Below are positions 10,815 through 21,558 of a stretch of DNA of 64,000 nucleotides, piece after piece (the stretch's first letter is position 1; each line of letters starts with the position of its first letter). The stretch covers positions 398,855 to 462,854 of the forward strand of contig UYJD01000012.1 of NCBI GenBank assembly GCA_900618795.1. Direction: 5' to 3'. Both the position numbers and the translations under genes were made by a program. The notes below the pieces were generated by a model. That model was not told where the DNA came from, searched no databases, and saw only the letters and a list, made by a program, of their open reading frames with translations. This stretch comes from Cyanodermella asteris. Its lineage: Eukaryota > Ascomycota > Lecanoromycetes > Ostropales > Stictidaceae.

Positions 10815-13499
10815 TTACCCCAAGCGCGTGCTCCCGTTCCCGCTTCCTGTCGATCCGCTCTGGCTACCCGAGCCTCCAAGATTAAGACTACCGATACGTT
10901 GAACAATACCGTTGCCGACCGCATCGATTGCCCCACGAGGTTGCATCAGTGTCGGTCCCTGCTTCATAAGTTCGCGCTCGACTCTAAACAGGCGAATGTT
11001 CGTTCCATTCCAAACTCCAACAGTGCCCCTTCCAATTGCCATCTCAGCACTGCAAATGAAGCTCCACAGTAAGCTCTCGTACCAGCCAAGTGATAGCGAC
11101 GACCATTCGAAGAGATGGACCTTTGGCTGCTCGGGCTCAATTCCAGGCGGCAAGTCCGGTGGCGGCTGGTTCGGAGATCCAGGCTGGTGTGTGTTTGTGA
11201 ATGAGATCAGGGTGATGATAGAATGAAGAGGAAGGGTCGGTAGCCAGGATTCTATCCATTGCGGCGATGGTGCAAATGTCCCAGATGGACCAAATGGAGA
11301 AGGATATGTGGAAAGACCACTTAGTGAAGACACGGACGACATGCTGTTCACTCTGCTGAAAGATGGCGCATTCGCCGGAAGCTTTCCTCGAGCTTTCTCC
11401 GACATGCCTCGCAGTTGGGTCGGCATTGTGTCCTCGACGTTTTCTGAGCTGGCAGCTGAGGCTGTGCGAGAGTGCGAGGTAGTCGAAGTATTTGTGCCTG
11501 TCTTCCGCATCGGCAGCGCATCGTCCTCTTCGTCGGAGTCTTCGCCAATCGTGAAAGTGTTTTCCTCCGGGACGTTGCTAAGTTGAGGGGTTCGTGGGGT
11601 TATGGGAGTTCGTAAGCTTTCAACTGACGCTCGCCGGGAAGTTGCTGCCGAAGTAGACTCAACATCGTGGCCGTTTGCGGCAGCCTCTTTTCTCCGTTGT
11701 GCTATGCGTTCAACCTCTGCTTGTGCGCCCTCCAACGTGAAGCTTCTCAAGCTCTCGAAGCGCTTTCGATGCTTGAGTATGTTCAGGACCAGCTCATGAT
11801 TCGTTGTGTATTTGTTCTCCACGATACCATTTATAGACTGCAGCAGCGACGCTAGCAGTTGGTGATTCGACTCGTTTGCCAAGAGGAAGGATGGCGATGA
11901 CATTCGCACATATAATTGCAGCAACTTCAAGCAGGACAATCGGTTGATGTGCTCCAGGTACGGTGCCACATTGTTCATAATCGCAAGCAGCGCAGGGTAG
12001 ATCGAGTCGAGCCTACCCTTGCTCCCAGTTATCAAGGTATGTAAAGAAACGATGAGAAAGTCGCCGTACGTGCCTGACCAGTTCTCAAGGCGCAGAACGG
12101 GTGGCAGAGTTTCCTGGCGCAGGAATCGCTTGTTCAGGCCACTGCCAAAACTGGCTTCCGAGGACAGTGTTTGCAGAACAAAGACGCACATTCTCACGAT
12201 GCCCTGTTTTGTTGGATCGGAGCGATTCTCCATCGCATAGAACATGACCAAGATAAGAAAGTCATGTCCACGCTCTGTACCAACCACAAATGAGCGGAAT
12301 CGCTTGTTGCATTGCACCATCTCCCAGAAGAGCATAATCATTTCCGTGGACCACCTAACGGGCTTTTGGCTTCCAGGCAGATACGATGCAGTTGCGCTCA
12401 GGGGCTGGTGTAGGGTCCTGCTAAGGCCATCACAAACGAACTGGAAGTCTTCCGGTCGATGAACCCTTCCCAAGAAGTGCCTGAAGAAGTTCTTCTGCGT
12501 AGAGCCATTGGCGTCGTCTGGAATTGGATATAGGAGGAGCACCAGCAGGAACTGTAGCGAAGTTGCAATGTGAACATGTTTGGGATCTCCCACAACCACG
12601 TGGTCGTACGGTATCCGCCAGCTTGCGGGGTTGAACTTGAGAGTTGTGTTCAATAACGAGCAAAGCAGAGAGAGGACAATCTGCTTGTCTGAGCATGTGA
12701 CCATGTACGTTATTGCTCGGACACCTTTCGTAGGTAAAATGTTAGCTGGCATGTACATTGACTTGCTTGACAAGGTAAGAAGTAATCTGAGGACCTCGGT
12801 GCGGTTGTTCTCGAGCCGCGCGTTGGAAGCGACAGGCATATTGCATCCCACTCCGCTAGACCAGATTGAGTATGTGACCTTGGCGTTGGTTCTCTCGTTC
12901 TTGGCGAGAGTGAAGTCCGAATAAAATAACAGATCAATCAGGGTGTCGATGAGCTCCTCGGCTAGTGGTTTAGCCTCCTCAAACTCGTTATCTGCCTCCT
13001 TCTCCTGAACACCCGGTTCGGACTCCTCAAACAGCACATCTGTCTTTCCCTTCCTCCTCTTTCGAACCCGTCTTGTGCCCCAAAAGAACTTGTCGTCCCA
13101 TGCCTCTAGGTTGTTTGTCTCGTACACGAATGGTAATATGCGGGTCAAGACGCGCACACAGTTGAGTGCTTCCTTCTCAGGAGCGAGCTCTGGGTGAGGG
13201 AAGGAGGCATGTCGGGTGAGAACGAAAAGTCGCGAGGTGAGGGCGAGTATCAGCGTTTCCAAATTGCCTAGCGAAGCATCTCGGGTTCGTCGAATGTCGG
13301 CGGCAGAGAAGAGGGTGAAGACATCTTCAGTGGACTCGGGGAGCTGCCAGAACTGGCATTGAAGTCAGTGTTGTCCTTCAACGAAAACAGAACTCCAACT
13401 CACGCCAGTCCAGTAAGTGTCATCTGCAGCAATGGGTTTGGCTTCCTGGAGCTTGAAGACGCCCTGTTTGAAGACAAGCTTGGACTCCGAGGCACCCAT
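10815..13499 (-). CDS. HID1: HID1/dymeclin family protein
   Basis: Two exons (13404-13499 and 10815-13352) with a 51-nt intron give 877 aa. The N-terminus MGASESKLVFKQGVF and the following WTGFWQLPESTEDVFTLFS are characteristic of HID1, a conserved eukaryotic peripheral membrane protein of the Golgi and secretory pathway. Gly2 in the MGASES context is a good N-myristoylation site, as known for this family. The body is alpha-helical. A Ser/Thr-rich linker and acidic stretch lie around residues 560-690, and the C-terminus is rich in Gly and Ser. As a conserved single-copy type of gene, it marks this part of the window as regular chromosome. Confidence 0.92.
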
Positions 13500-13929
13500 G
13501 GCGGGGAAAGCGGATCCGCACTCAAGCACCGGGCGTCAGTAATTTGTCGATAGCCTCCTTCATGGCACCGTGGCGATCCAGTTTGCAAGGCAGTTGTTTG
13601 TCCAGAAGCAGAGCAGGAAGCGTGTTTAGCCGTCCGAGGCGATGGTTGATTGACGGTGGATACGTTGCAGAGCGTATCAAACAGCCGAGCTGCGCTTGGC
13701 GTCACGATCGGCGGCTGTGAACAAAGCCAGAAGCGCGTCGCGCCAGTGCTTCGACAACTGTCTGTCCTGCCTACGCATCACGTGACAGGATGTATTGCCA
13801 TGGCATTTCACATGGCCTCGATCAACTGCAACCTGGTGACATTCTGCATGAGGCGCCAGCCTGCAGCTCTGAGCCGGGCTGAACGAGGATTATGAAACAA
13901 TAAAATATGGATTTCCCGCCGTTTTGAGC
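13500..13929. other. Intergenic, no gene seen
   Basis: Promoter side of HID1 and the upstream flank of the broken hydrolase gene. No coding signal. Confidence 0.5.
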
Positions 13930-14550
13930 ACCTTCAAGAAAGAGAAGACCTATCAAGCTCCTCGTTTCGACTATTCGGATTCAAGATCAGCTTCAACCAG
14001 GTCCAATCATTGTTCTCTACTTTGCTGGAACGTTCGTCCTGGGCGATCCTGGGACCCTTGCCGGATTTGCGCGAGCGTTGGTCAACCGCTTTGCTGCAGT
14101 GGTTGTGACACCAACCTATCGATTGGCCCTTGAATATGTTTTTCCAACTTCTTTCAACGATGGCTGGGATATCTCGCCCTGAATCGCTGCGAATGCCACC
14201 GGTAAGATCAACTGCCTGAAAAGTATCGTGAGCGGTACTTGAGCAGGAGTCAGGACGAATGTCTGAGCAGTCCAGTTTCCTCACACGAAATGAGGACGTT
14301 GACGGAAAGTTCGTTGAAGCCCGACAAACATTCTAATGCACAAGGGGTTTCCGGGAACTTACTCCCCGGTATGCGGGATTGACCCACCAAGGGACGAGTC
14401 TCTCATCTTTGACGTCATGTTGGAGGCTCAGGTCACTCCTGCTCCATGTGTTCTTTCACTCCTTCGAGAATTTGCCCCAATCCAAGAAGTGGGAGCAGCA
14501 GACCATGGACGGCTTCGACCGGCTGCTATACTCTTGAAGCCAATAGTATC
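13930..14550 (+). pseudogene. Broken alpha/beta-hydrolase (fold-3, HSL-type) gene
   Basis: Pieces of an alpha/beta-hydrolase fold-3 protein appear in order on the plus strand but not in one frame. Around 13990-14170 a stretch reads LQPGPIIVLYFAG followed by FARALVNRFAAVVVTPTYRL, matching the oxyanion-hole and PSYRLAPEH regions of the family. At 14340-14430 a stretch reads FPGTYSPVCGIDPPRDE, and at 14460-14540 LPQSKKWEQQTMDGF, matching the C-terminal part that holds the acid residue region. The middle with the GxSxG nucleophile is missing or unreadable. Stops and frame changes, plus loss of the HGGG glycines, show it is dead. It may once have worked with the neighbouring esterase-type gene. 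Confidence 0.65.
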
Positions 14551-14560
14551 GAGATTATAG

Positions 14561-14978
14561 CTTGATGTGTCTTGGCAGATTCATGCAATGTTTGCGTGCC
14601 ATCGAAGACTGGTACCTACCATGACCGGTACTTCTCCGGATCAAAGTGGAGGACAGAGTCAAAGGTGGCCTGACTTGCGACAACGTAGTTTGTGCAAGCG
14701 GGGCGCTAAGCTGCACGCTGATGTGGATTTAAGCTCTCGCAGATTACGCCGAATGAGTGGACACGGCGGAGCACTACTACTAAGTACATGTCGTGTGCCC
14801 ATGGCTCCAAAAACTCAATCAATTGACGCATCGGCCAAGCTATCTCCGCCTCCTGGCGCTGTGCAACATTGTACTACAGGACGGAAACCAAGACCCGAGC
14901 ATAAGGGCTCATACTACCTATATCTGGAGGCAACCACGACGCATATCGCCGACATGATCTTCGCGCATCATATATATC
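14561..14978. other. Intergenic, promoter of the beta-lactamase-like gene
   Basis: Holds a TATATAT-rich stretch just before 14979 and no gene that I can support. A 161-codon frame here lacks any recognisable feature. Confidence 0.4.
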
Positions 14979-16280
14979 ATGGCCCCTTCGTTCTCGAATT
15001 TCGTCTCTCTGGCTTCAACATCCCCCTCTTCTCGGAAGCACGACAAACTTGAATATACGATTACGAGTCCGAACATCGATACAGATTTCCAAGCTGCCAT
15101 TGACGCTGGCAAGATCTGGGGTGCTCATCTCTGTGCCACGGATTCTGCAGGTAGATTCGTATACGAGAAGACTCTCGGTGATCGCACTCTCTTATCCGGT
15201 GAGAAGGTGCCCTACAAGCTCGATGACGTCCTATACCTTGCCTCGGCCACCAAGCTGCTCGCCACACTTGCGGCTTTAAAATGCGTCGACGAGGGGACCC
15301 TCTCACTCACAGGCGATCTCTCCCCGTTTGTACCGGAGCTCAACAGACTACAAGTCCTCTCCGGCTGGGCCGATGACGGCGAAACACCGCTCTGCGAACC
15401 TCAGAAGCAGGCAATCACGCTGGAAATGCTGCTCACGCACAGCTCGGGTCTCAGTTACTGGTTCGCCGACGAACGGCTGCAACCGTGGCGCGAGAAGAAT
15501 GATCCGAAACACAAAGGTCAGTCGTTGCCGGTGAAGGGACTGTTCGACGGCCCGTTGGCTTTCCAACTGGGCGCGGACTGGATGTACGGGTCCGGCTTGG
15601 ATTGGGCTGGACGCGCTGTGGAGCGCGCTACGGGGAAGTCGCTCGGTGAATACTTGCAGGATAAGATTTTTGGACCCCTTGGCATCAAGGATGGCTCGTT
15701 TTACCCGGTCACGAGCGAAGAAGTGCGAGCACGAATGGTTGATCTGAACCCGCATGACACGGACGGCCTCGGGAAGGCCGTTATGGGCGGTGCGGACCAG
15801 CGCTGGATGCGGGACGGCAAAGGTCACTTCGGAGGCCATGGAGGCTACCTGTCCGCTTCCGACTATCTGAAAATACTGAAATCACTGCTGAGCAACGACG
15901 GCAACATTCTGAAGCCCGCCACCCTCGACAACATGTTCGAGCAGCATCTGAACCCCGAAGCTGCCAGGGGTCACGAAAAGGTCTCAGAGAGCCCTCTTGG
16001 CGCCTTCCTTCGTTTCGGTGTTCCGCCCGAGATCAAGGCTGGACACGGATTGGGAGGTCTGCTCACGCTGGAAGACATGGACGGATGGTATGGAGATCGG
16101 ACCATGTCGTGGGGTGGAGGACATACCATTGCGTGGTTCGTCGATCGAAAGAACGATCTGGCCGGGTTTGTCGCGGTGCAGTTGACCATTCCTGATACTG
16201 ACAAGGATGTTGCTACCAATCTTAAGCAGGTCTTCCGCCAGGACATCTACCGGAAGCGCAGCGCTTGGGCAGGCCGATAG
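14979..16280 (+). CDS. Class-C beta-lactamase-type serine hydrolase / transesterase
   Basis: A single exon of 433 aa. The SxxK active-site motif is SATK (Ser89, Lys92) in YLASATKLLATLAALK. A MYGSGLDW segment supplies the Tyr (Tyr203) of the YxN-type motif, and a late GGGHTIAW stretch sits where the third motif lies. The family (pfam beta-lactamase, class C) in fungi includes esterases and acyl transferases such as LovD-type enzymes rather than true lactamases. No signal peptide is visible, so it is likely cytosolic. The substrate is unknown. It is the last convincing chromosomal gene before the recombinase. Confidence 0.88.
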   Translation: MAPSFSNFVSLASTSPSSRKHDKLEYTITSPNIDTDFQAAIDAGKIWGAHLCATDSAGRFVYEKTLGDRTLLSGEKVPYKLDDVLYLASATKLLATLAALKCVDEGTLSLTGDLSPFVPELNRLQVLSGWADDGETPLCEPQKQAITLEMLLTHSSGLSYWFADERLQPWREKNDPKHKGQSLPVKGLFDGPLAFQLGADWMYGSGLDWAGRAVERATGKSLGEYLQDKIFGPLGIKDGSFYPVTSEEVRARMVDLNPHDTDGLGKAVMGGADQRWMRDGKGHFGGHGGYLSASDYLKILKSLLSNDGNILKPATLDNMFEQHLNPEAARGHEKVSESPLGAFLRFGVPPEIKAGHGLGGLLTLEDMDGWYGDRTMSWGGGHTIAWFVDRKNDLAGFVAVQLTIPDTDKDVATNLKQVFRQDIYRKRSAWAGR

Positions 16281-17312
16281 TCGAATACCGCGTACCACGG
16301 AAAATCTGCGGCCTCGATCAATCAATCCGAACTCCGTCACATAAAATGAGGCAGAAATCTCATTTCACATTTGATTAGGCTGGCCGCCGTGTACTCGCCG
16401 CGTCGATAAAAAGCAGTAGAAATAGGATGCCACGAAGACGTCTCGTTCTAGCGCTGCAAACCCGGATAATAGACATAGAAGGCAGTAAAGCCGTTCAAGA
16501 CGGTGAGCGATACCGCTCGTGCGTTTCGATCCGGTCCACTCCTTTGTCAAATGACGTCGCCTCCGTCAACTTCACGTCCTGTGAGTGAGCGACTGAGGGC
16601 TATAGGGCCGAAAACTTGCTGAAGTATGCGACTCGTGCCGCTTTCGCAGCTCGTTGCCGCTTTTTGGTGAACGGGCAGGGACAAAACAAGGAAGCAAAAA
16701 CATACAACAGCAAGGATTCCCCAGTGGTCACCCACCTGAGTACTAACTTGCCGATCTGTAGCTTTATCTCGGCAGTCCTGCAGTCCATGCCCGTCCCTAG
16801 CCTGGTCTCACCTCCTCTCACCTCGTCTCACCTCGCCTCACCTCGCCTCACCTCGCCTCACCTCGCCTCACCCCGGTCTCGCCGCCCTGTCCGCCGTCTC
16901 TGCTTTGTACTTCGGGCCGTGACCGGCTCTGGCCCTATCTCGCTGTCGTCCTACATATCGTGTCCGCCGTCGCGACCTCCTCCTCCATCCGTGTTCCCTT
17001 TCTTTCTTACCGTCTATTCTGCCTACGGTGTCCGACCTCACGCCCGTTACCCTCCCTGCGCATCCGCTTTCTACTGGCCCGCCTCTGGGATATCGCTACT
17101 GATGTCGCCCCTCTGTTGGCGCCACGAGCGTTGGCGAGCCGGATTTCCCGGGCGCCTTCCTGTCCCCTTTGTCCTGCGCTCCCAGCCGCAGTGCCTCTGC
17201 GGTATTTCAACGACAGGATCGCCCATAGGACTCGTCCCCAGGGCTTTCATTCTTCCTTCACCTCTTCCCATCCTCGGCCTGGAAACTGAGACAGCTGACC
17301 GACCTATCGATC
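16281..17312. other. 1-kb junction region before the recombinase gene
   Basis: No gene. The right part is strongly pyrimidine- and GC-rich and contains a decamer repeat (16806-16875). If 17313 starts a Starship captain, the left end of the element should fall in this stretch or slightly left of it, but no terminal repeat or target duplication can be confirmed with one end only. Confidence 0.5.
16806..16875. repeat. Decamer tandem repeat, 7 units
   Basis: Seven units of a 10-bp motif, CCTCACCTCG with small changes (TCTCACCTCC, TCTCACCTCG, CCTCACCCCG). It lies about 440-510 bp before the recombinase ATG, within a pyrimidine-rich leader. Confidence 0.85.
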
Positions 17313-19927
17313 ATGCCACGCAGAAAAACGCGTGTCGAGCGCGCTAGAGCCAGGTCGCAACAACGTGAGCTGGCCACCAATTCTGGACCAGCCAGAGAAG
17401 AGGCTCTTTCTACGCAGCTGCAGCGGCAGAGGATCTGGAAAGAATTTGAGCAGTGAGTCTGATCCGTTGGAGCGCCCCTACCCCTGCTGACAGGACCACC
17501 ACGGCAGCTGGGCGGTGGAAACGGCTCAAAAGCCCGTTGCGGATGTCCTCGACGAGGAGCACTTTAAGGACTTCCTGAAGTTTTATTCCGACAATTGCAC
17601 GAAGACGCTGCTCCACGCATCGCTGCCGACTGTGGACTCTATGACCAATGTGTGGTTCCTACTTTGTGGCGCTCTTGTCGCCCGCGGTGGTTCGGTCGAG
17701 TCTACGGTCCGCTCGAGAATGTTTCATGTACGTCCCTTTCCCCGACTGCCTCCTAATCACAAATGCGTCGTTGGCTGAGCGCATCGCCGCAGTTTGTCCG
17801 CCGTCAGCTCGATCTGCCGGACCTACACAAAGCCCAGCAGGTGGTTCAGTCCGCCGACCTCGATCGCTTGCGGGAGAAACTCTGGATTGACGACGATGCC
17901 GACTATCGGCGTGAGAGCACTCGAGTGCAGCTCGCTTTCGCCCTAAACATGTTCTCAGCTTCTGGAGGGAGAATCGGTGAGATCACTGAGGGTAACGGCT
18001 ACGTAGGCACCAACGAGACGCTTCTGTTCAAGGTTAGGAAACTCTCATACTAAGCTCCTTTTCTTCGCAAGTCCATATCTCTGGCTGACTCGCCTTGGCA
18101 CCACAGGACGTGACGGTTCACCTGGGCTACGATATGGACTCGGGAGAGACCGATATATATCTCGAAGTCCGATGGCGCTTCCGCAAGGGAGAGAAGAGGA
18201 GTGTGGCCCAGCGGAAGCAGTCTGATTTCGGACACGAGAATGCAGGCGCTCTGTAAGTTTCCCCTGCAGACTATTGGCTCAAGGAGCTGCTGACAGGCGG
18301 ACAGTGAGGGGTTTCTGGTGACCCAAGCTCCGCGATTGGCAAACAATGCCGTTCTATTTTTCGTGGCGATCGTCCTTGCACGCGATGCATTCCGCGATAT
18401 CTCGAGCCTTGACGAACTTCTCGACTACCGTCCGTCCTATGGCAGGGTTAAGTTGGCCTACCGTGAGGAAGCTAAAGAGTGGCCCGTCTTCTGTCGAGCG
18501 GAGAAGCCGGACGTCGCGCTGACTGCCCAAGAGCTCGGCAGACTAATCAAAGAGCTCGGGTTCCGCGCCGGTTTCCCGGAGTCGATCACAGTGCATGGCG
18601 TTCGGCGCGGATACGGTACCGCGCTAGCCGACACGGACGTCCCAGAGACCCTCCGTAACCAACGCCTCGGCCACACATCAGAGGTCTTCGAGAGGAATTA
18701 TCGAGCAAGACTCAATACTATCGACGCCCAGGCGCATTACGAGAAAAGACCGGCCGCCCAGGCTAAGTACGACGCATGCCGCGGTCTCAGCCATCGCTGG
18801 GCCCGGGATCTGCCACAGGCTCTCCCTCCCGCCAGCGCTTTACCGAGGGAGATGGCCGATGCGCTCGACGCGCTCGACGAAGCCCGGTCCAATGCACCAC
18901 GGGAGGAAAGGGGCCAGATCGTCAAAGAGAAACAGCGTCTTGTGGCGAAATTTCTCAGCAAGATTCAGGAGCAACATCTTCGGGACCAAGTTGCAAAGGA
19001 AATGGCTCACCAGCGCAAACACGGCGTCAATACAATCCCACTGCAGCCGGCGCTGAAGTTTCCCATCATCAAAAGTTTCCTGCCGGAGCGAGCGGCGCTC
19101 TCGGGGCTGCTCTTCCAGAATGCCGACGCCCACAGCCCCGAGGGCCGCCGAGCGCTCACAGCCCTTGTTGCGCTCTGCCGCGGTGGTGGTAGCGGCGTCG
19201 CCCTCTTCCTCCCCGAGGAAGCGCCTGTCGACGGGGCCTGCCCCGAATGTAAACGCGAAGTCGAAAGGTAAGAGAGCCTGAGTTGGGTGCGGTCCCGCCT
19301 CGAGCACAAGCTGATGTGTCATATAGCATCGACATCGCGAACCGTGCCAACCACATCCATGCATGCCGGAGGAACAAGCTACATTCTCGGGACGAGCCAA
19401 TATCCTCCACATACATGCCCCGGCATTCCGCCTCGTCGAAGCCTCGTCCGAAGAACCGTCCTTTCGCCGAGTACTGCTGGCTCTGCTACAAGTGGTTCCT
19501 ACACGAGCGGGACTGGCGCGAGGACGCTGAGGAGCACCTGAATAGCATGCCAGCGTACTATGGGGTGATTAAATTCCGCCACACCCTGCTCAAACCTGGC
19601 TTCTGCCCATTTTGTGCAGCGAACGGGAGTCTACCCTTATGGGATCGTTTCATGACCCGTAAGAGGCCTATCGACCTGCTCATTCACGTCGAGAAGCATG
19701 TCAAAGAGATTTACTCCGGTGATTCGGGCTCGAATAGATGTCCCCACAGGGGGTGTGTGAGTGGCTTGGTCGATGCCAAGGATATGACATGGCATCTCGC
19801 AAGCTACCATGGCATCGTCGAGCCTCACAGCAATGGTAAAGCCACCAAGCGAGGCATTGCTGAGGGCATCTTTACACCACAAACCAAGCGCGTGAAAGTG
19901 GTCGATACGGGTCTCAATGACGAGTGA
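17313..19927 (+). CDS. DUF3435 tyrosine recombinase ('captain'-type) with zinc fingers
   Basis: Six exons (17313-17452, 17508-17727, 17793-18032, 18107-18252, 18305-19267, 19327-19927) encode 769 aa; the five introns are 52-74 nt. The catalytic core matches tyrosine recombinases: Arg180 in SASGGRIGEI, His346 and Arg349 in HGVRR, His372 in RLGHTS and Tyr381 in ERNYRA. The region corresponds to DUF3435, the domain of Starship captains, which cut and rejoin DNA through the Tyr. The C-terminal half has Cys/His clusters (CPEC..HIHAC around 565-590, CWLC, and a C2H2-like CPHRGC..HLASYH near 700-725) likely to bind DNA or zinc. The frame is intact throughout, so the enzyme could be functional. Confidence 0.9.
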
Positions 19928-20416
19928 TATTTGTGTGCTGGAGGAGGCATTTCATGTGTGCACACGCAGCGCTCGGGCTCCTGACAAGCACGATTGAAGA
20001 AATTACGGCACTCTAATTAGTCAGTCAGCGCTATCGTCCTCGGGTGACCTCTTTGTAAAGCCCGTTCAGCTACAAAATCCTGCCGACAATGATTGAAGTC
20101 GTCCCTGCCGCGAAAACCGCACCGGCAACAAGCCGCATAGCTGGCTCTGTTGAGCTTGGAAATATCAGGCGTATCAGTGCCTTTCTCGGCCACCCGCCAC
20201 GGCGCAAGATGATTGCTACGCAAATGTGTTGTCTCTATGCCCGGGATCGATTGAATTTGAGACCTGACTCAAGCCGGGGGAGAGAAATCGGCATGGTACG
20301 CCTTTCTCTTCTTAGCGGACTATAGGCGCTGTTAAAGGATACTAAATCTGCAACGACGTCGCGCAATGGATAATGCGATGGACAGATCAAACGTAATACA
20401 TAACTTTCTACTTAAG
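19928..20416. other. Intergenic, no gene seen
   Basis: Between the convergent ends of the recombinase and GPI-protein genes. A short tRNA-like D-arm string at about 20360-20380 has no matching second half. Confidence 0.5.
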
Positions 20417-21079
20417 CTAGATAGAAGCAACGAACAGTGTCAAGATGATCCAAGCTCCAACCGACGTGCTCTTTTGCGTGCCACCGGACAGGACTGGAGG
20501 CGGAGGCGCTGTAGTCGGTACGATACCTAGCAGATATGTGCTGGAACGAGACGAACCTGTGCTTGTAGGGTTCGAGCCACTGATTGCGACCGCGGTACCC
20601 CGAGCGCCTGTCCCCACAGCAGTACCACGAACTCCCGTCCCTACGGCGGGGGCAGTGTAGAGCGAAGATCCCGCTGAAGCAGCCGTGGAAAACCCAAGGA
20701 TTGTGGGAATAGATAGGGAACCATCAGTAAGCGCCTGAGTGATGCTTCCCCAGCAGTGAAGATCGTCAGCTGAAACTTGAGTTGTGGGATGTCCGGTGTA
20801 GCTGAGAGGCGCTCCTAAGTCTGAATATGTCGAGCTGCAGGAATTAAAAGACTGGCTCAAGCTTTTCGTGCAATTTGGGAAGGATTCGGATGCAGTCGTC
20901 GATGCTGATGCTGCAACAGTTGCAATAGCCGTATCATCAGCTTCGATACTGGACGTGGGCGCGAGAGAGGTTACGAGCGAAGCGGATGTTTGGTGAGATA
21001 GAGAGTGTCCAACGCCGATGGAAAGACTGGCATAAGCGTTGATTCCAAGATCAGATGCCAATGAGATGATGAGAGCCAT
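20417..21079 (-). CDS. Ser/Thr-rich GPI-anchored surface protein
   Basis: A single exon of 220 aa. The N-terminus (MALIISLASDLGINAYASLS) can act as a signal sequence. The middle is rich in Ser, Thr and Ala, with a few Cys (FPNCTKSL, FNSCSST, DLHCWGS). A short repeat GTGVRGTAV/GTGARGTAV lies near residue 150. The C-terminus has small residues followed by a hydrophobic tail (VGAWIILTLFVASI), the typical GPI-attachment layout. It is expected at the plasma membrane or cell wall. No enzymatic domain is recognised. Confidence 0.65.
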   Translation of the reverse strand: MALIISLASDLGINAYASLSIGVGHSLSHQTSASLVTSLAPTSSIEADDTAIATVAASASTTASESFPNCTKSLSQSFNSCSSTYSDLGAPLSYTGHPTTQVSADDLHCWGSITQALTDGSLSIPTILGFSTAASAGSSLYTAPAVGTGVRGTAVGTGARGTAVAISGSNPTSTGSSRSSTYLLGIVPTTAPPPPVLSGGTQKSTSVGAWIILTLFVASI

Positions 21080-21466
21080 GTTGCGTGAGTTGGAAGTGCA
21101 CTTTCAATCTTTGGAGAAGAGCGGATTTGCTCTAGTTATCCTTGCTTAGCATCCGGCGCATCCGTGACCGCTGCTTAGAAAATCCTGGAAATAGTAGCGT
21201 AAGATGGAACACGGTATTTTTAGATTCTGGCGCAAAATGGTTCCGAGCGTTTAAAGGCAACAGCCGGCCCTTGTATTGCGCCCATGATGAGCATTTTGCG
21301 CGCAAATTACTAGAAATGCTAGCTATAAGCGCTGAGAGTCACCACATGAAGGATAGTCTCTGTTGCAGGATCATACAGCATATATACTGGCCGTGGTGTC
21401 GACATCGGAGCAAGCGATAAGACAGAACGAAGAAAGGAGAGACAAGAAAACAAGCAGAACACCACG

Positions 21467-21504
<38 letters not shown>

Positions 21505-21558
21505 TACATACAAATACATATATATCCATAGCCGAGCAACCGAGACCAAGCATTCCCA
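21080..21558. other. Shared promoter region with microsatellite
   Basis: The head-to-head gap of the GPI-protein and SIM-protein genes. It contains the CA microsatellite and no gene. Confidence 0.5.
21469..21500. repeat. (CA)16 microsatellite
   Basis: Sixteen CA dinucleotides followed by a few TACA units, immediately upstream of the gene starting at 21559. Confidence 0.95.

Noticed and set aside
14567-15052. 161-codon plus frame
   Set aside because: Overlaps the start of the beta-lactamase-type gene in another frame and lacks coding features.
20345-20385. tRNA-like D-arm string (GCGCAATGGATAATGC)
   Set aside because: No T-arm, no acceptor-stem pairing and no anticodon loop downstream; at best a relic half.
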